A stretch of DNA of 64,000 nucleotides, taken from the NCBI RefSeq assembly GCF_001507535.1, contig NZ_LQBN01000001.1, positions 372,001 to 436,000 on the forward strand. Reading direction: 5' to 3'. The DNA comes from Thiomicrospira sp. WB1. Lineage in GTDB: Bacteria; Pseudomonadota; Gammaproteobacteria; Thiomicrospirales; Thiomicrospiraceae. Both the position numbers and the translations under genes were made by a program. Positions 8,477 to 16,898 of this stretch are shown in pieces. Positions within the stretch are counted from its first letter, which is position 1. Each line of letters begins with the position of its first letter. The notes beneath the pieces are model-generated. The model worked only from the letters and a program-made list of their open reading frames with translations. It did not search any database and was not told the origin of the DNA.

Positions 8477-9222
8477 TGTTCGGTTACGGATGGATTGTAT
8501 TGATTGTTCTGGTGCTGCTGTTTTTGTTCAGCGCCATTCGCATTTTGCGTGAATACGAGCGTGGGGTGATTTTCATGCTCGGGCGTTTTTACAAAGTGAA
8601 AGGGCCAGGGTTGATTCTGGTGGTCCCGATCATTCAGCAGATGGAAAAAGTGGACCTGCGCACCGTGGTGATGGATGTGCCCAGCCAGGACGTGATTTCG
8701 CGCGACAACGTCTCCGTGCATGTGAATGCCGTGGTGTATTTTCGGGTGATTGACCCGGAAAAAGCGATCATTCAGGTCGAATATTTCCACGATGCCGTGA
8801 GTCAGTTGGCCCAGACCACCTTGCGTTCGGTGCTGGGCCAGCATGAGCTGGACGAAATGCTGTCGGAGCGCGAGCGCCTGAATGCCGACATTCAGGATTC
8901 GCTGGATCAGCAGACCGATGCCTGGGGCATTAAGGTCAGCAATGTGGAAATCAAGCACGTCGATCTGGATGAGAGCATGATCCGGGCGATTGCCAAGCAG
9001 GCGGAAGCAGAACGTTCGCGTCGGGCCAAGGTGATTCATGCCGAAGGCGAAATGCAGGCCTCGCAAAAACTGCAGGAAGCCGCCGAAATTCTGTCGCACC
9101 AGCCTCAGGCGCTGCAGTTGCGTTACCTGCAGACCTTGACCGAGATTGCCAATGACCGCTCCAACACCATTGTGTTTCCGCTGGACATGATGGAAAACCT
9201 GATCAAACAGCTGAAATCCTGA
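8473..9222 (+). CDS. Slipin (stomatin/SPFH family protein)
   Basis: The 249-residue protein has one N-terminal membrane helix (residues 4-22) and an SPFH/band 7 domain: [21 protein letters not shown], then the [24 protein letters not shown] region. A charged coiled coil follows ([27 protein letters not shown], split over about 175-205), with a hydrophobic C-terminus suited to oligomer formation. Slipins build ring-like membrane scaffolds and are cleaved near the C-terminus by the partner NfeD protease encoded directly upstream. An AAGGAGG box sits inside the nfeD 3' end. Confidence 0.92.
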   Translation: MMFGYGWIVLIVLVLLFLFSAIRILREYERGVIFMLGRFYKVKGPGLILVVPIIQQMEKVDLRTVVMDVPSQDVISRDNVSVHVNAVVYFRVIDPEKAIIQVEYFHDAVSQLAQTTLRSVLGQHELDEMLSERERLNADIQDSLDQQTDAWGIKVSNVEIKHVDLDESMIRAIAKQAEAERSRRAKVIHAEGEMQASQKLQEAAEILSHQPQALQLRYLQTLTEIANDRSNTIVFPLDMMENLIKQLKS

Positions 9223-9251
9223 GGCATTCGTGATGACGGAGGAGGCAAGCA

Positions 9252-9635
9252 ATGCCGATTGAAAAACATGGGGTGTCGCTGGGCATCCAGCGCACCGGCT
9301 CACAATTTTTTCTGCGCCTGGCCGCCGTGGGGCAGTTGACCCACGAAGATTATGAAATGATCACGCCCATGATTGAGTCCGCGCTGGACGGGGTCAAAGA
9401 GGCCAAAATGAATGTGCTGGCCGATCTGACCGAGATGGAGGGCTGGGATCTGCACGCGGCCTGGGATGATTTTCGTCTGGGCATGAAGCATCGTCAAGCG
9501 TTTGAAAAAATTGCCATCCTGGGGCATAAAAAATGGCAGGCGTATGCGGCAAAGGTGGGCAACTGGTTTGTCGCTGGGGACGTCGAGTACTTCGAAGACG
9601 AAGCCGCGGCGCTGGCCTGGCTGCAGTCCAGCTGA
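9252..9635 (+). CDS. SpoIIAA-like (STAS/SEC14-type) small protein
   Basis: The 127-residue cytosolic protein has no signal or membrane segment. The sequence (FFLRLAAVGQLTHEDYEMI, then NVLADLTEMEGWDLHAAWDDFRLGMKHR and WFVAGDVEYFEDEAAALAWL) is characteristic of the SpoIIAA-like family formerly called DUF3478. That family adopts a STAS/SEC14-like fold and is thought to bind a lipophilic ligand. The ATG follows GGAGG (GACGGAGGAGGC). It lies 29 bases after the slipin gene, so membrane association through the operon is a reasonable inference. Confidence 0.8.
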   Translation: MPIEKHGVSLGIQRTGSQFFLRLAAVGQLTHEDYEMITPMIESALDGVKEAKMNVLADLTEMEGWDLHAAWDDFRLGMKHRQAFEKIAILGHKKWQAYAAKVGNWFVAGDVEYFEDEAAALAWLQSS

Positions 9636-9654
9636 AGCCGTTGGAGATGCGTCT

Positions 9655-10452
9655 TTGCTGAACTTTTTGCGGCGCTGGCGTCACTGGCGGCGTCAGCGTT
9701 TTTTACAGCGTCATGGCATTGAACACGCACTTTGGGCCGAGCACATGCGCAGACCCTTGTTTGCCGGGTTGAGCGCGGTGGAACGGGCCCGTTTGCGTGA
9801 GCTGGCCAGTGTGTTTGTGTATAAAAAACACTGGCAGGCCAAAGAAGCGCAACCGCTGACGCTCTGGCACCAAGCATTGATTGCGGCGCAAGCCTGTCTG
9901 CCGGTGCTGCATTTGGATGAGCGTCGTCTGCGCGGCTGGCATGACGTGATTGTGTACCCGGCGCCTTTCTGGGCCGAGCACGAACAGGTGGATGAAGCCG
10001 GAGTTGTCACCGATCAGCCTGGATGGCTGGAAGGCGAAGCCTGGTTGGATGGGCCTTTGGTCCTGGACTGGCGGACCATCGAACAGGAGACGAGCACGAC
10101 TCACCCCCACCGATCGGTGATTGTGCATGAAATCGCCCACAAACTGGACATGGGCAATGGGCGTGCCAATGGCATGCCACCTTTGCATCCAGAGCAATCG
10201 CGCCCGGACTGGACCCGTATCTTTTCCCGTCATTATGAACACCTGCATGAACAGGTTGAGCAGGGCGTTGGACATCATTTTCTGGATGCGTATGCGGCCA
10301 CGGAGCCCGCGGAATTTTTCGCGGTGGTCAGTGAATATTTCTTTTGTCAGCCGCATGCCCTTCACCAGCATCACCCTGATCTCTACGCTCAGTTGCAGCA
10401 TTTCTATCGGCAGGACCCCCGTCACCGGCTGCCCAAACCCCTCCGTGCTTAG
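9655..10452 (+). CDS. mtfA: MtfA-family zinc peptidase (Mlc titration factor A)
   Basis: The roughly 265-residue gluzincin-like protein has the zinc site HEIAHKLDM near residue 158. A downstream EPAEFFAVVSEYFF segment supplies the third ligand. Flanking MtfA signatures are FWAEHEQVDEAGVV and EAWLDGPLVLDW. In enterobacteria MtfA binds the glucose repressor Mlc and has aminopeptidase activity; the role here may differ. No ATG is available near the N-terminus. I chose TTG 9655 because GGAG lies eight bases upstream; the CTG at 9658 is possible. It follows the SpoIIAA-like gene by 19 bases. Confidence 0.85.
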   Translation: MLNFLRRWRHWRRQRFLQRHGIEHALWAEHMRRPLFAGLSAVERARLRELASVFVYKKHWQAKEAQPLTLWHQALIAAQACLPVLHLDERRLRGWHDVIVYPAPFWAEHEQVDEAGVVTDQPGWLEGEAWLDGPLVLDWRTIEQETSTTHPHRSVIVHEIAHKLDMGNGRANGMPPLHPEQSRPDWTRIFSRHYEHLHEQVEQGVGHHFLDAYAATEPAEFFAVVSEYFFCQPHALHQHHPDLYAQLQHFYRQDPRHRLPKPLRA

Positions 10453-10633
10453 CCCGAATATTTCACAAATTTGCACCGACCTTGCTTGCCCCTTGATTCC
10501 ACAAGCAATATTTTCTCAATCGGTCGTAATCATGGATACGACGCTTCTTCGGAAATTTCCTTGTAAAAACAAGATCCTGCGCAATCTCAGCACAAATTCA
10601 TGAAACATTCGGGTTAGCACCTTGTAAAAATAA

Positions 10634-10643
10634 CCAGGCCTGG
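10634..10643. repeat. CCAGGCCTGG copy upstream of the ferric ABC operon
   Basis: The symmetry extends to TTAACC-GGTTAA-type flanks: TAACCAGGCCTGGTTA is a 16-base perfect palindrome, followed by seven A residues. It lies 18 bases before the Fur-like site. Confidence 0.85.
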
Positions 10644-10660
10644 TTAAAAAAAGACTTGTA

Positions 10661-10679
10661 AATAACAATAATTAGCATT
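10661..10679 (+). promoter_or_regulatory. Fur-like operator upstream of the ferric ABC operon
   Basis: The AATAACAATAATTAGCATT sequence matches about 12 of 19 Fur-box positions and lies about 100 bases before the substrate-binding protein start, where the promoter is expected. It is weaker than the exbB site. Confidence 0.45.
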
Positions 10680-10781
10680 TACAATGTGTTTCATTGTTCG
10701 ATTTGACGAACGCACATGGTTCCAACCTCATTGCAAAACGCCCGCATTTGGGTGTGAAGTGAACTCAAAAAGGAGAGGGGT

Positions 10782-11810
10782 ATGAAATTTTCGCGTATGA
10801 TCACCGGTTGTCTGGCTGTCGCCCTGGCATTGCCTTTGAATGTGGCCACGGCGTCGGCCGAAGAAGTGAATGTTTATTCGGCTCGAAAAGAGCAGTTGAT
10901 CAAACCCTTGCTGGATGAATTCAGTCGTGAAACCGGTATTGAAGTGAATCTGATCACCTCCAAAGCGGATGCCCTACTCAAGCGTCTGGAGACGGAAGGC
11001 GAAAGTTCTCCGGCGGATGTCCTGGTCACCACGGATGCGGGTCGTCTGCACCGTGCCAAGGAAGCGGGCGTATTGCAGCCTGCCATGACGGAGGCACTGC
11101 AGTCAAAATTGCCTGTGAACCTTCAGGACAAAGACAACTACTGGGTGGGACTGACCACTCGAGCGCGCGTGATTGTGTATGCCAAAGATCGGGTGAATCC
11201 GGCGGAACTGAGTACATATGAAGCCCTGGCGGATGACAAGTGGCGCAACCGCATTTGTATCCGTTCGTCCAATAATATTTATAACCAGTCACTGGTCGCC
11301 TCGATGATTGCGCATCGCGGTGCTGACGCAACGGAAGAATGGGCCAAAGGTCTGGTTAAAAACATGGCGCGCAAACCTGCGGGCGGTGATCGGGATCAGA
11401 TCAAAGCCGTGGCAGCCGGTCAGTGTGATGTGGCTGTGGTCAACACCTATTATCTTGGCAAAATGATTCATAGCCCGGATGCCGCCCAACAGGATGCGGC
11501 GGATCAGGTGGCGATCTTCTGGCCGAATCAGTCGGACCGGGGCACCCACGTGAATGTCAGCGGCATTGCGGTCACCAAAGCGGCCGACAACAAAGACAAT
11601 GCCTTGAAGCTGATTGAGTTTATGCTCTCCAAGAACGCTCAGAAATGGTACGCCGAAGTCAATCACGAATACCCAGTGGTCGAAGGTGTGGCCTGGAGTG
11701 ACACGCTCAAAGACTGGGGTCAGTTCGAGTCGGATGCCCTGAACCTGAGCCGTTTGGGTGAGTTGAACACCCAGGCCTTGCGCATCATGGACCGAGCCGG
11801 ATGGCGTTAA
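10782..11810 (+). CDS. Ferric-iron ABC transporter, periplasmic binding protein
   Basis: The 342-residue protein has a clear signal peptide (MKFSRMITGCLAVALAL...TASA) and a mature domain opening with EEVNVYSARKEQLIKPLLDEF, the FbpA/FutA/IdiA fold. NTYYLGKM near residue 220 carries the Tyr pair that coordinates Fe(III) in this family. It delivers ferric iron from the periplasm to the permease encoded next. AGGAGAG precedes the ATG. It is the first gene of an operon with permease and ATPase; a Fur-like box lies upstream. Confidence 0.92.
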   Translation: MKFSRMITGCLAVALALPLNVATASAEEVNVYSARKEQLIKPLLDEFSRETGIEVNLITSKADALLKRLETEGESSPADVLVTTDAGRLHRAKEAGVLQPAMTEALQSKLPVNLQDKDNYWVGLTTRARVIVYAKDRVNPAELSTYEALADDKWRNRICIRSSNNIYNQSLVASMIAHRGADATEEWAKGLVKNMARKPAGGDRDQIKAVAAGQCDVAVVNTYYLGKMIHSPDAAQQDAADQVAIFWPNQSDRGTHVNVSGIAVTKAADNKDNALKLIEFMLSKNAQKWYAEVNHEYPVVEGVAWSDTLKDWGQFESDALNLSRLGELNTQALRIMDRAGWR

Positions 11811-11830
11811 ACGAATGAGACAGGTCTGAT

Positions 11831-13465
11831 ATGCGCTTTCTGCGCGGCTTACCAGGCTGGGGTTGGTTGACCTTGGCACTGATTATTCTGATGAGCACCC
11901 CCTTGTGGGTGCTTTTCAGTTTTGTGTTTGAGCCCACAAATGCGACCTGGTCGCATTTGTCAGAGACGCTGTTGCCACAATATGTGGCCAACTCGATCTG
12001 GCTGATGCTGGGCGTCGGCGTGGGCACGCTGCTGCTTGGGGTGCCGACGGCCTGGTTTGTCAGTCAGTACGAATTTCGGGGGCGGCAACTCTTTCAGTGG
12101 GCCTTGCTGTTGCCCATGGCGATGCCGGCCTACATCATCGCGTACACGTATACCGGTCTGCTGGTGTTTGAAGGGCCGGTGCAATCGGCGCTACGCGAGG
12201 TGGTGCCGTTGACGATGATGCGGGCCTTTTTCCCGGAAATCCGCTCGCTCGGCGGCGCCATTGTGATGTTTTCACTGGTGTTATACCCTTATGTTTACTT
12301 GCTCAGTCGCGCGGCCTTTGCCAACCACAGCCAGCAGGCGATGGATGCCAGTCGTCTGCTCGGGGCCGGACCGGTACGCAGCTTTTTTCAGGTGGCGTTG
12401 CCCATGGCGCGTCCGGCGATCATTGCCGGGCTGACGTTAGCGTTGATGGAAACGCTGGCTGATTTCGGCACGGTGGAGCATTTTGGCGTGGCGGCCTTTA
12501 CTACCGGCATTTACCGTACCTGGACCGGGTTTGGGGATACGGTCACCACCGCCCATTTGTCTTTGCTGCTGCTGGCGTTTGTGTTGACGTTGATGGCGGT
12601 GGAACTTTGGTCACGCCGTCAGGCGCGTTATTTTGCCTTGTCTGCGCCCCGGCCGGCGGCCCATTTGCCGCGTCTTAGAGGCCGGGGCGCATGGCTTGCC
12701 GTTTTCTGGTGCAGTCTGCCTGTGGTGTTTGGGTTCCTGGTGCCGGGCGGTCAGTTGTTGTACTGGGCGGTGGCGACCGCAGAGACCGGGCTGAACGCTG
12801 AGTTTGCGTTGCTGGTCTGGAACAGTTTCTATCTGGCGCTGATTGCCGGCCTGGTGGTGGTCGCACTGGCGGTGTGGATGGCGTATGCCAAGCGGCTGTT
12901 TCCGCATCCGATGGTACGGGGTACCACACGGGTGGCGATGCTCGGTTATGCCGTGCCCGGCACCGTGCTCGCCGTTGCGGTGATGATTCCGTTTGCCTGG
13001 GTGGATCAGCAGATCAATGCCTGGGTGCAAACGCATTTTGGGGTCTCCGTCGGTCTGTTGTTGTCGGGGACCCTGTTTGCGCTGGTGTTTGCCTATGCGT
13101 TCCGCTTTCTGTCGGTGGCGTTGCAAACCGTGGACGCGGGGCTGCAACGGATCAAACCCAGCATGGATGAGTCGGCCCGGATGCTGGGCGCCAATGCCAC
13201 GGAAATACTGGGGCGCATTCATTTGCCGTTGCTGCGCACCAGTCTGCTCACCGCCTTTATCCTGGTGTTTGTGGAAGTGCTCAAAGAGCTGCCCATGACC
13301 TTGATTTTGCGCCCGTTCGACTTTAATACACTGGCGGTGCGTGCCTATGAGATGGCCGCAGATGAGCGTCTGGCCGATGCCGGACTGCCCGCGTTGCTGA
13401 TTGTGCTCACCGGCATCCTTCCGGTGATCTACCTCAGTCGTTTGATTGGAAAATCGCATGCATGA
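11831..13465 (+). CDS. Ferric-iron ABC transporter, permease
   Basis: The 544-residue protein is a fused pair of BPD-transport inner-membrane domains, as in FbpB/SfuB, with about twelve hydrophobic segments. Each half carries an EAA-type loop: MDASRLLGAGPVRSFFQVALP (split near residues 175-195) and MDESARMLGANATEILGRIHLP in the second half. It forms the channel for iron delivered by the upstream binding protein. The gene starts 20 bases after it and overlaps the ATPase start by 8 bases. Confidence 0.92.
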   Translation: MRFLRGLPGWGWLTLALIILMSTPLWVLFSFVFEPTNATWSHLSETLLPQYVANSIWLMLGVGVGTLLLGVPTAWFVSQYEFRGRQLFQWALLLPMAMPAYIIAYTYTGLLVFEGPVQSALREVVPLTMMRAFFPEIRSLGGAIVMFSLVLYPYVYLLSRAAFANHSQQAMDASRLLGAGPVRSFFQVALPMARPAIIAGLTLALMETLADFGTVEHFGVAAFTTGIYRTWTGFGDTVTTAHLSLLLLAFVLTLMAVELWSRRQARYFALSAPRPAAHLPRLRGRGAWLAVFWCSLPVVFGFLVPGGQLLYWAVATAETGLNAEFALLVWNSFYLALIAGLVVVALAVWMAYAKRLFPHPMVRGTTRVAMLGYAVPGTVLAVAVMIPFAWVDQQINAWVQTHFGVSVGLLLSGTLFALVFAYAFRFLSVALQTVDAGLQRIKPSMDESARMLGANATEILGRIHLPLLRTSLLTAFILVFVEVLKELPMTLILRPFDFNTLAVRAYEMAADERLADAGLPALLIVLTGILPVIYLSRLIGKSHA

Positions 13466-14546
13466 ATTAATGATTTCTCAACTGTCGGTGGCCCACGGTG
13501 CCGACAAGGTGCTCAAAGATGTGAACCTGCGCATTGACCCGGGACAGATCGGCTGTCTGCTCGGTCCCAGTGGCTGTGGCAAAACCACCTTGTTGCGCAG
13601 CATTGCCGGTTTGCAGGCGGTGCAAAGCGGGTCGGTTGCGCTGGAAGGCACGGAGCTGACCCGTCCCGGGTTTCAGGTGCCGCCTGAGAAGCGCCACATT
13701 GGCATGGTGTTTCAGGATTTTGCTTTGTTCCCGCATTTAACCGTGGCGCAAAATGTTGGCTATGGCTTGAGAAACCTGAAGGCGTCAGAGCGTGAGGCCC
13801 GGGTTCAGGCACTGCTGTCACTGGTGGGGCTGCCTGATAATGGCAAGCGGTACCCGCATCAGTTATCCGGCGGTCAGCAGCAGCGGGTGGCCCTGGCGCG
13901 TGCGTTGGCGCCCAAGCCTGCCGTCTTGTTGCTGGATGAGCCGTTTTCCGGCCTGGATGTGGAACTGCGGGAATCGCTGGCACGTGAGGTACGCCATATT
14001 TTGAAAAGCGAAGGCATGACCGCCTTGATGGTGACGCACAACCAGAACGAAGCCTTTGCCATGGCCGACCGGGTCGGCGTGATGCAGGAGGGTCGTCTTC
14101 TGCAGTGGGACACGCCTTACAACCTTTATCACGAACCCCATCATGCGTTCATTGCCGACTTCATCGGCCAGGGGGTGCTGATTACCGGCTCGGTCTGTGA
14201 TTGCCATCTGGTGCACACCGAGCTGGGGCTGCTCAAAGCCCATTTGCCGCTGGGGTCGCAACCGGGAGAGGCGGTCTCGGTCCTGGTGCGTCCGGATGAT
14301 ATTTTGCATGATGATGCCAGTGACTGGCAGCTGGAAGTGGTCAACCGGGCCTTTCGTGGGTCTCACTTTCTGTACACGCTCAAACTGCCCAGTGATGAGC
14401 TGGTGTTGTGTATGAGTCAGTCCCACCACGATCACCCGATTGGGACCAAGATCGGGATTCGTCTGGAAATGGATCACGCGGTGGTGTTTCATCATCAGCG
14501 CAATTTCGAAAACGAAGTGGTGCAGGATGTTACGCAACAGGATTAG
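13458..14546 (+). CDS. Ferric-iron ABC transporter, ATP-binding subunit
   Basis: The 362-residue ATPase has Walker A GPSGCGKTTL (about residue 36), Q-loop FQDFALFPHLT, signature LSGGQQQRVALARAL, and Walker B VLLLDEPFSGLD. A C-terminal regulatory TOBE-like domain (about 250-360) is present, as in FbpC. It energises the permease. I chose ATG 13458, which overlaps the permease stop, over an in-frame TTG 12 bases earlier. The 3' end overlaps the di-heme peroxidase start by 20 bases, so iron import and the cytochrome are one transcript. Confidence 0.92.
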   Translation: MHELMISQLSVAHGADKVLKDVNLRIDPGQIGCLLGPSGCGKTTLLRSIAGLQAVQSGSVALEGTELTRPGFQVPPEKRHIGMVFQDFALFPHLTVAQNVGYGLRNLKASEREARVQALLSLVGLPDNGKRYPHQLSGGQQQRVALARALAPKPAVLLLDEPFSGLDVELRESLAREVRHILKSEGMTALMVTHNQNEAFAMADRVGVMQEGRLLQWDTPYNLYHEPHHAFIADFIGQGVLITGSVCDCHLVHTELGLLKAHLPLGSQPGEAVSVLVRPDDILHDDASDWQLEVVNRAFRGSHFLYTLKLPSDELVLCMSQSHHDHPIGTKIGIRLEMDHAVVFHHQRNFENEVVQDVTQQD

Positions 14547-15732
14547 TCTCGTCGGTCTTTCGCTGATGGTGGCGGTGTTGGCCGGCTGCCAGAACACCCC
14601 GAGTGCCGATCATGGCTCCGATTTGACCGAAGCGGAACTGGGGCGCTTGCTGTTTTTTGATGCCAACCTGTCGCACAATCGAAAACAGTCTTGCGCGACC
14701 TGTCACAATCCGGCTGAGGGCTTTGTGGACACACGTCGGGATGAAAACGGCGAGATTCGACCGGTCTCACTGGGCACGGATGAACACTCACTGGGCACGC
14801 GCAATGCGCCCACCGTCACCTATGCCGCTTTTGCGCCCGATTTTCACTGGGGCAGGCATGCCCGGTTCAATTCTCAGCAACCGGACTACGAAGGGTATGT
14901 GGGCGGTCAGTTTCATGATGGGCGGGCCAAAGATCTGGCCGAGCAGGCGGGTGGCCCGCCGTTGAACCCGGTGGAAATGCAGATGCCGGGCAAAGGTTTT
15001 GTGGTCGAGCGCCTGCAGGAAAACCCTTTGTACGTTCAGGCGTTTCAGCGTTTTTACGGCACCGATATTTTCGAGCAACCGGCGCAGGCGTTTACTGCCA
15101 TGACCCGAGCGATTGAAGCCTTTGAGAAAACGCCCGAGGTTTCCCCTTTTGATTCCAAATACGACCGGGTGCTGCGAGGCGAAGCCGAGTTCAGCTTTAA
15201 GGAGCGTTCGGGCAAAGCCCTGTTTTTTTCCCAGCAGTTTACCAATTGCGCCACCTGTCATCAGGCCAGACCCAACGGGCATGTACGCGAGACCTTCACC
15301 AATTTTGAATACCATAACATCGGGGTTCCGCCCAATCCGGCGTTGACGTTGGAGGCGCCTGATCCAGGGTTGCTCGCCAACCCGGCGGTGGATGATCCGG
15401 CGCATCGCGGCAAGTTTAAAGTGCCGACGTTGCGCAATGTCGCCGTCACCGGCCCTTATATGCACAATGGCGTCTTCAAAGACCTGCGCACAGTGATCGA
15501 GTTTTACGATCATTTCCTGATGGGGTCCCAGCACACCCAGAACCCCGAAACTCACCAGGCCTGGTCAAAACCGGCCGTGCCGCAGACCCTGGCGGAGACC
15601 GAACTGAAAGACGGGCGTAAACTCAAGCCCATTCAGGTGGAACAGTTGGTGTGTTTTCTGAGAACCCTGACTGACCAGCGTTACGAGCACCTGATTGAGG
15701 AAAACGGCATCCAGTGTGCCGACCCCGACTGA
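14527..15732 (+). CDS. Di-heme cytochrome c peroxidase/MauG-family lipoprotein
   Basis: The 401-residue protein starts at ATG 14527 with a lipoprotein signal (MLRNRISLVGLSLMVAVLAGC). Two c-type heme sites are visible: SCATCHNPAEGF (about residue 57) and NCATCHQARPNG (about residue 240). The surrounding sequence is typical of the CCP/MauG family (LGRLLFFDANLSHNRKQSCATCH at the N-terminus; KVPTLRNVAVTGPYMHNGVFK at the C-terminus). It may reduce peroxide or oxidise a protein partner in the periplasm. Co-transcription with a ferric transporter and facing imelysin genes suggests a role in iron handling. A palindrome copy at 15555 encodes His-Gln-Ala-Trp-Ser-Lys. Confidence 0.88.
   Translation: MLRNRISLVGLSLMVAVLAGCQNTPSADHGSDLTEAELGRLLFFDANLSHNRKQSCATCHNPAEGFVDTRRDENGEIRPVSLGTDEHSLGTRNAPTVTYAAFAPDFHWGRHARFNSQQPDYEGYVGGQFHDGRAKDLAEQAGGPPLNPVEMQMPGKGFVVERLQENPLYVQAFQRFYGTDIFEQPAQAFTAMTRAIEAFEKTPEVSPFDSKYDRVLRGEAEFSFKERSGKALFFSQQFTNCATCHQARPNGHVRETFTNFEYHNIGVPPNPALTLEAPDPGLLANPAVDDPAHRGKFKVPTLRNVAVTGPYMHNGVFKDLRTVIEFYDHFLMGSQHTQNPETHQAWSKPAVPQTLAETELKDGRKLKPIQVEQLVCFLRTLTDQRYEHLIEENGIQCADPD
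15555..15564. repeat. CCAGGCCTGG copy inside the di-heme peroxidase gene
   Basis: The plus strand reads CACCAGGCCTGGTCAAAACC, in frame as His-Gln-Ala-Trp-Ser-Lys. Confidence 0.85.
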
Positions 15733-15743
15733 ACGGGAAGGCG

Positions 15744-16895
15744 TCAGCCGATGGTCAACATGTGATTGTCCCAGGCCACTTTGGGTAAGTGTTGGCGTCG
15801 GTCCACCCGTTCCTGCAGGGTATGCGCATCCACTTCGTGCACGGCGCCGAATGAATTGGTCAGCACGAAGCCATCCTTGGCCCCGTTCAGGGCCAGTCCG
15901 CAGACGTCTTTCATGGCATGATGCCCCGCAAAATCACCGCTGTCGAGGTGCCAGAAGGCCGCCAGATCGCCTTTGGGGCTGGTGAACCCAACCAGACGAC
16001 TCTGATCTGAGAGGGTGACACTGCCCACATAATCGTGCAGCTGGCGCACCACGAAATCCGGCTGGCTGAGAAAACGGGGGGATTGCCCGAGTGTGTGCAG
16101 CGCCGTCAGGGGGAACAGCCGGTCATGGTGGCAAGCCTGACGCTGCAGTTGCATGCCGAAGGCGACGGTGCCGTCGGCGGCCACGTCCAGATGGCGAATG
16201 CTCGCTTTGCTCTCAGGCGGCTGGATTTGCTCGACGATTTCCCCCGTGTGGTAGTTCAGATAGGTCAGATTGGGGGCCATGGTGGCCAGATTGAGTTTTT
16301 TACGGCCCTGTTCCGGTCGGGTCAGAATGCCGCCGTTGGCGATGACCAGATGACGGTCATCGACGCGTTTGAGTTCGTGCGGTCCGACGCCACCGGACTC
16401 GAACTCGCCCAACCACCGGTAGGTGTGGGCGTCGCGAATGCCAATCACACCGACATTGCGATCCAGATCCGCCTCGGTGGTAAACAGGGTTTTTCCGTCG
16501 GCGCTGAAGGCACCGTGCCCGAAAAAATGGCGGTTTTCCGGTGTCTGAAATCGTTGGGTGATGGCCCCGCTGCGCAGATTGACTTCAATGGATTCACGCC
16601 CGGGGCGGCGGGCAAACATCAGGACCGTATCGGGCTTCGTGGGGTGCTCGGCCCCACCATGGCCGCGAAAGCCGCTGAGGCCGGTTGTCAAGACTGGTCC
16701 CTGGCTCAGGTTCAGTTCCGCGCCAAACCCAAACGTGTCGGCCTTTGCCCCCTGGGGTGAGAACCACCCTTGCAAAGGGTCATGAATGGGGCTGTCGGAT
16801 TGCGACAGCGTCTGGGCAAACAGTTTGGGCGAGGTGGCGAGGACACTGCCCGCGATCAGGGTCCGCAGCAAGTGGCGACGGGTCAGATCATTCAT
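15744..16895 (-). CDS. DUF1513 beta-propeller protein, Tat-exported
   Basis: The 383-residue protein begins with a twin-arginine signal (LTRRHLLRTLIAGSVLATSPKLFA). The mature part has repeated strand motifs (FARRPGRESIEVNL, HFFGHGAFSADGKTLFTTEAD, VGPHELKRVDDRHLVIANGGI) typical of the DUF1513 propeller. DUF1513 genes regularly sit with imelysin and DUF1111 genes in putative periplasmic iron systems, as here. A GGAG box overlaps the 3' end of the upstream imelysin gene, three bases away. The biochemical function is unknown. Confidence 0.85.
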   Translation of the reverse strand: MNDLTRRHLLRTLIAGSVLATSPKLFAQTLSQSDSPIHDPLQGWFSPQGAKADTFGFGAELNLSQGPVLTTGLSGFRGHGGAEHPTKPDTVLMFARRPGRESIEVNLRSGAITQRFQTPENRHFFGHGAFSADGKTLFTTEADLDRNVGVIGIRDAHTYRWLGEFESGGVGPHELKRVDDRHLVIANGGILTRPEQGRKKLNLATMAPNLTYLNYHTGEIVEQIQPPESKASIRHLDVAADGTVAFGMQLQRQACHHDRLFPLTALHTLGQSPRFLSQPDFVVRQLHDYVGSVTLSDQSRLVGFTSPKGDLAAFWHLDSGDFAGHHAMKDVCGLALNGAKDGFVLTNSFGAVHEVDAHTLQERVDRRQHLPKVAWDNHMLTIG

Positions 16896-16898
16896 GGT

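Larger units (their letters stand above)
10453..10781. other. Intergenic region with iron-operon control sequences
   Basis: This 329-base AT-rich gap separates mtfA from the ferric transporter operon. It holds one palindrome copy (10634), a Fur-like site (10661), a short inverted CTTGTAAAAACAAG element near 10559, and two further CTTGTAAA words. I see no open frame or tRNA in it. Confidence 0.6.

Noticed and set aside
8146-9303. 385-residue minus-strand open frame
   Set aside because: It is antisense to nfeD and slipin genes, which have clear domains and ribosome sites.
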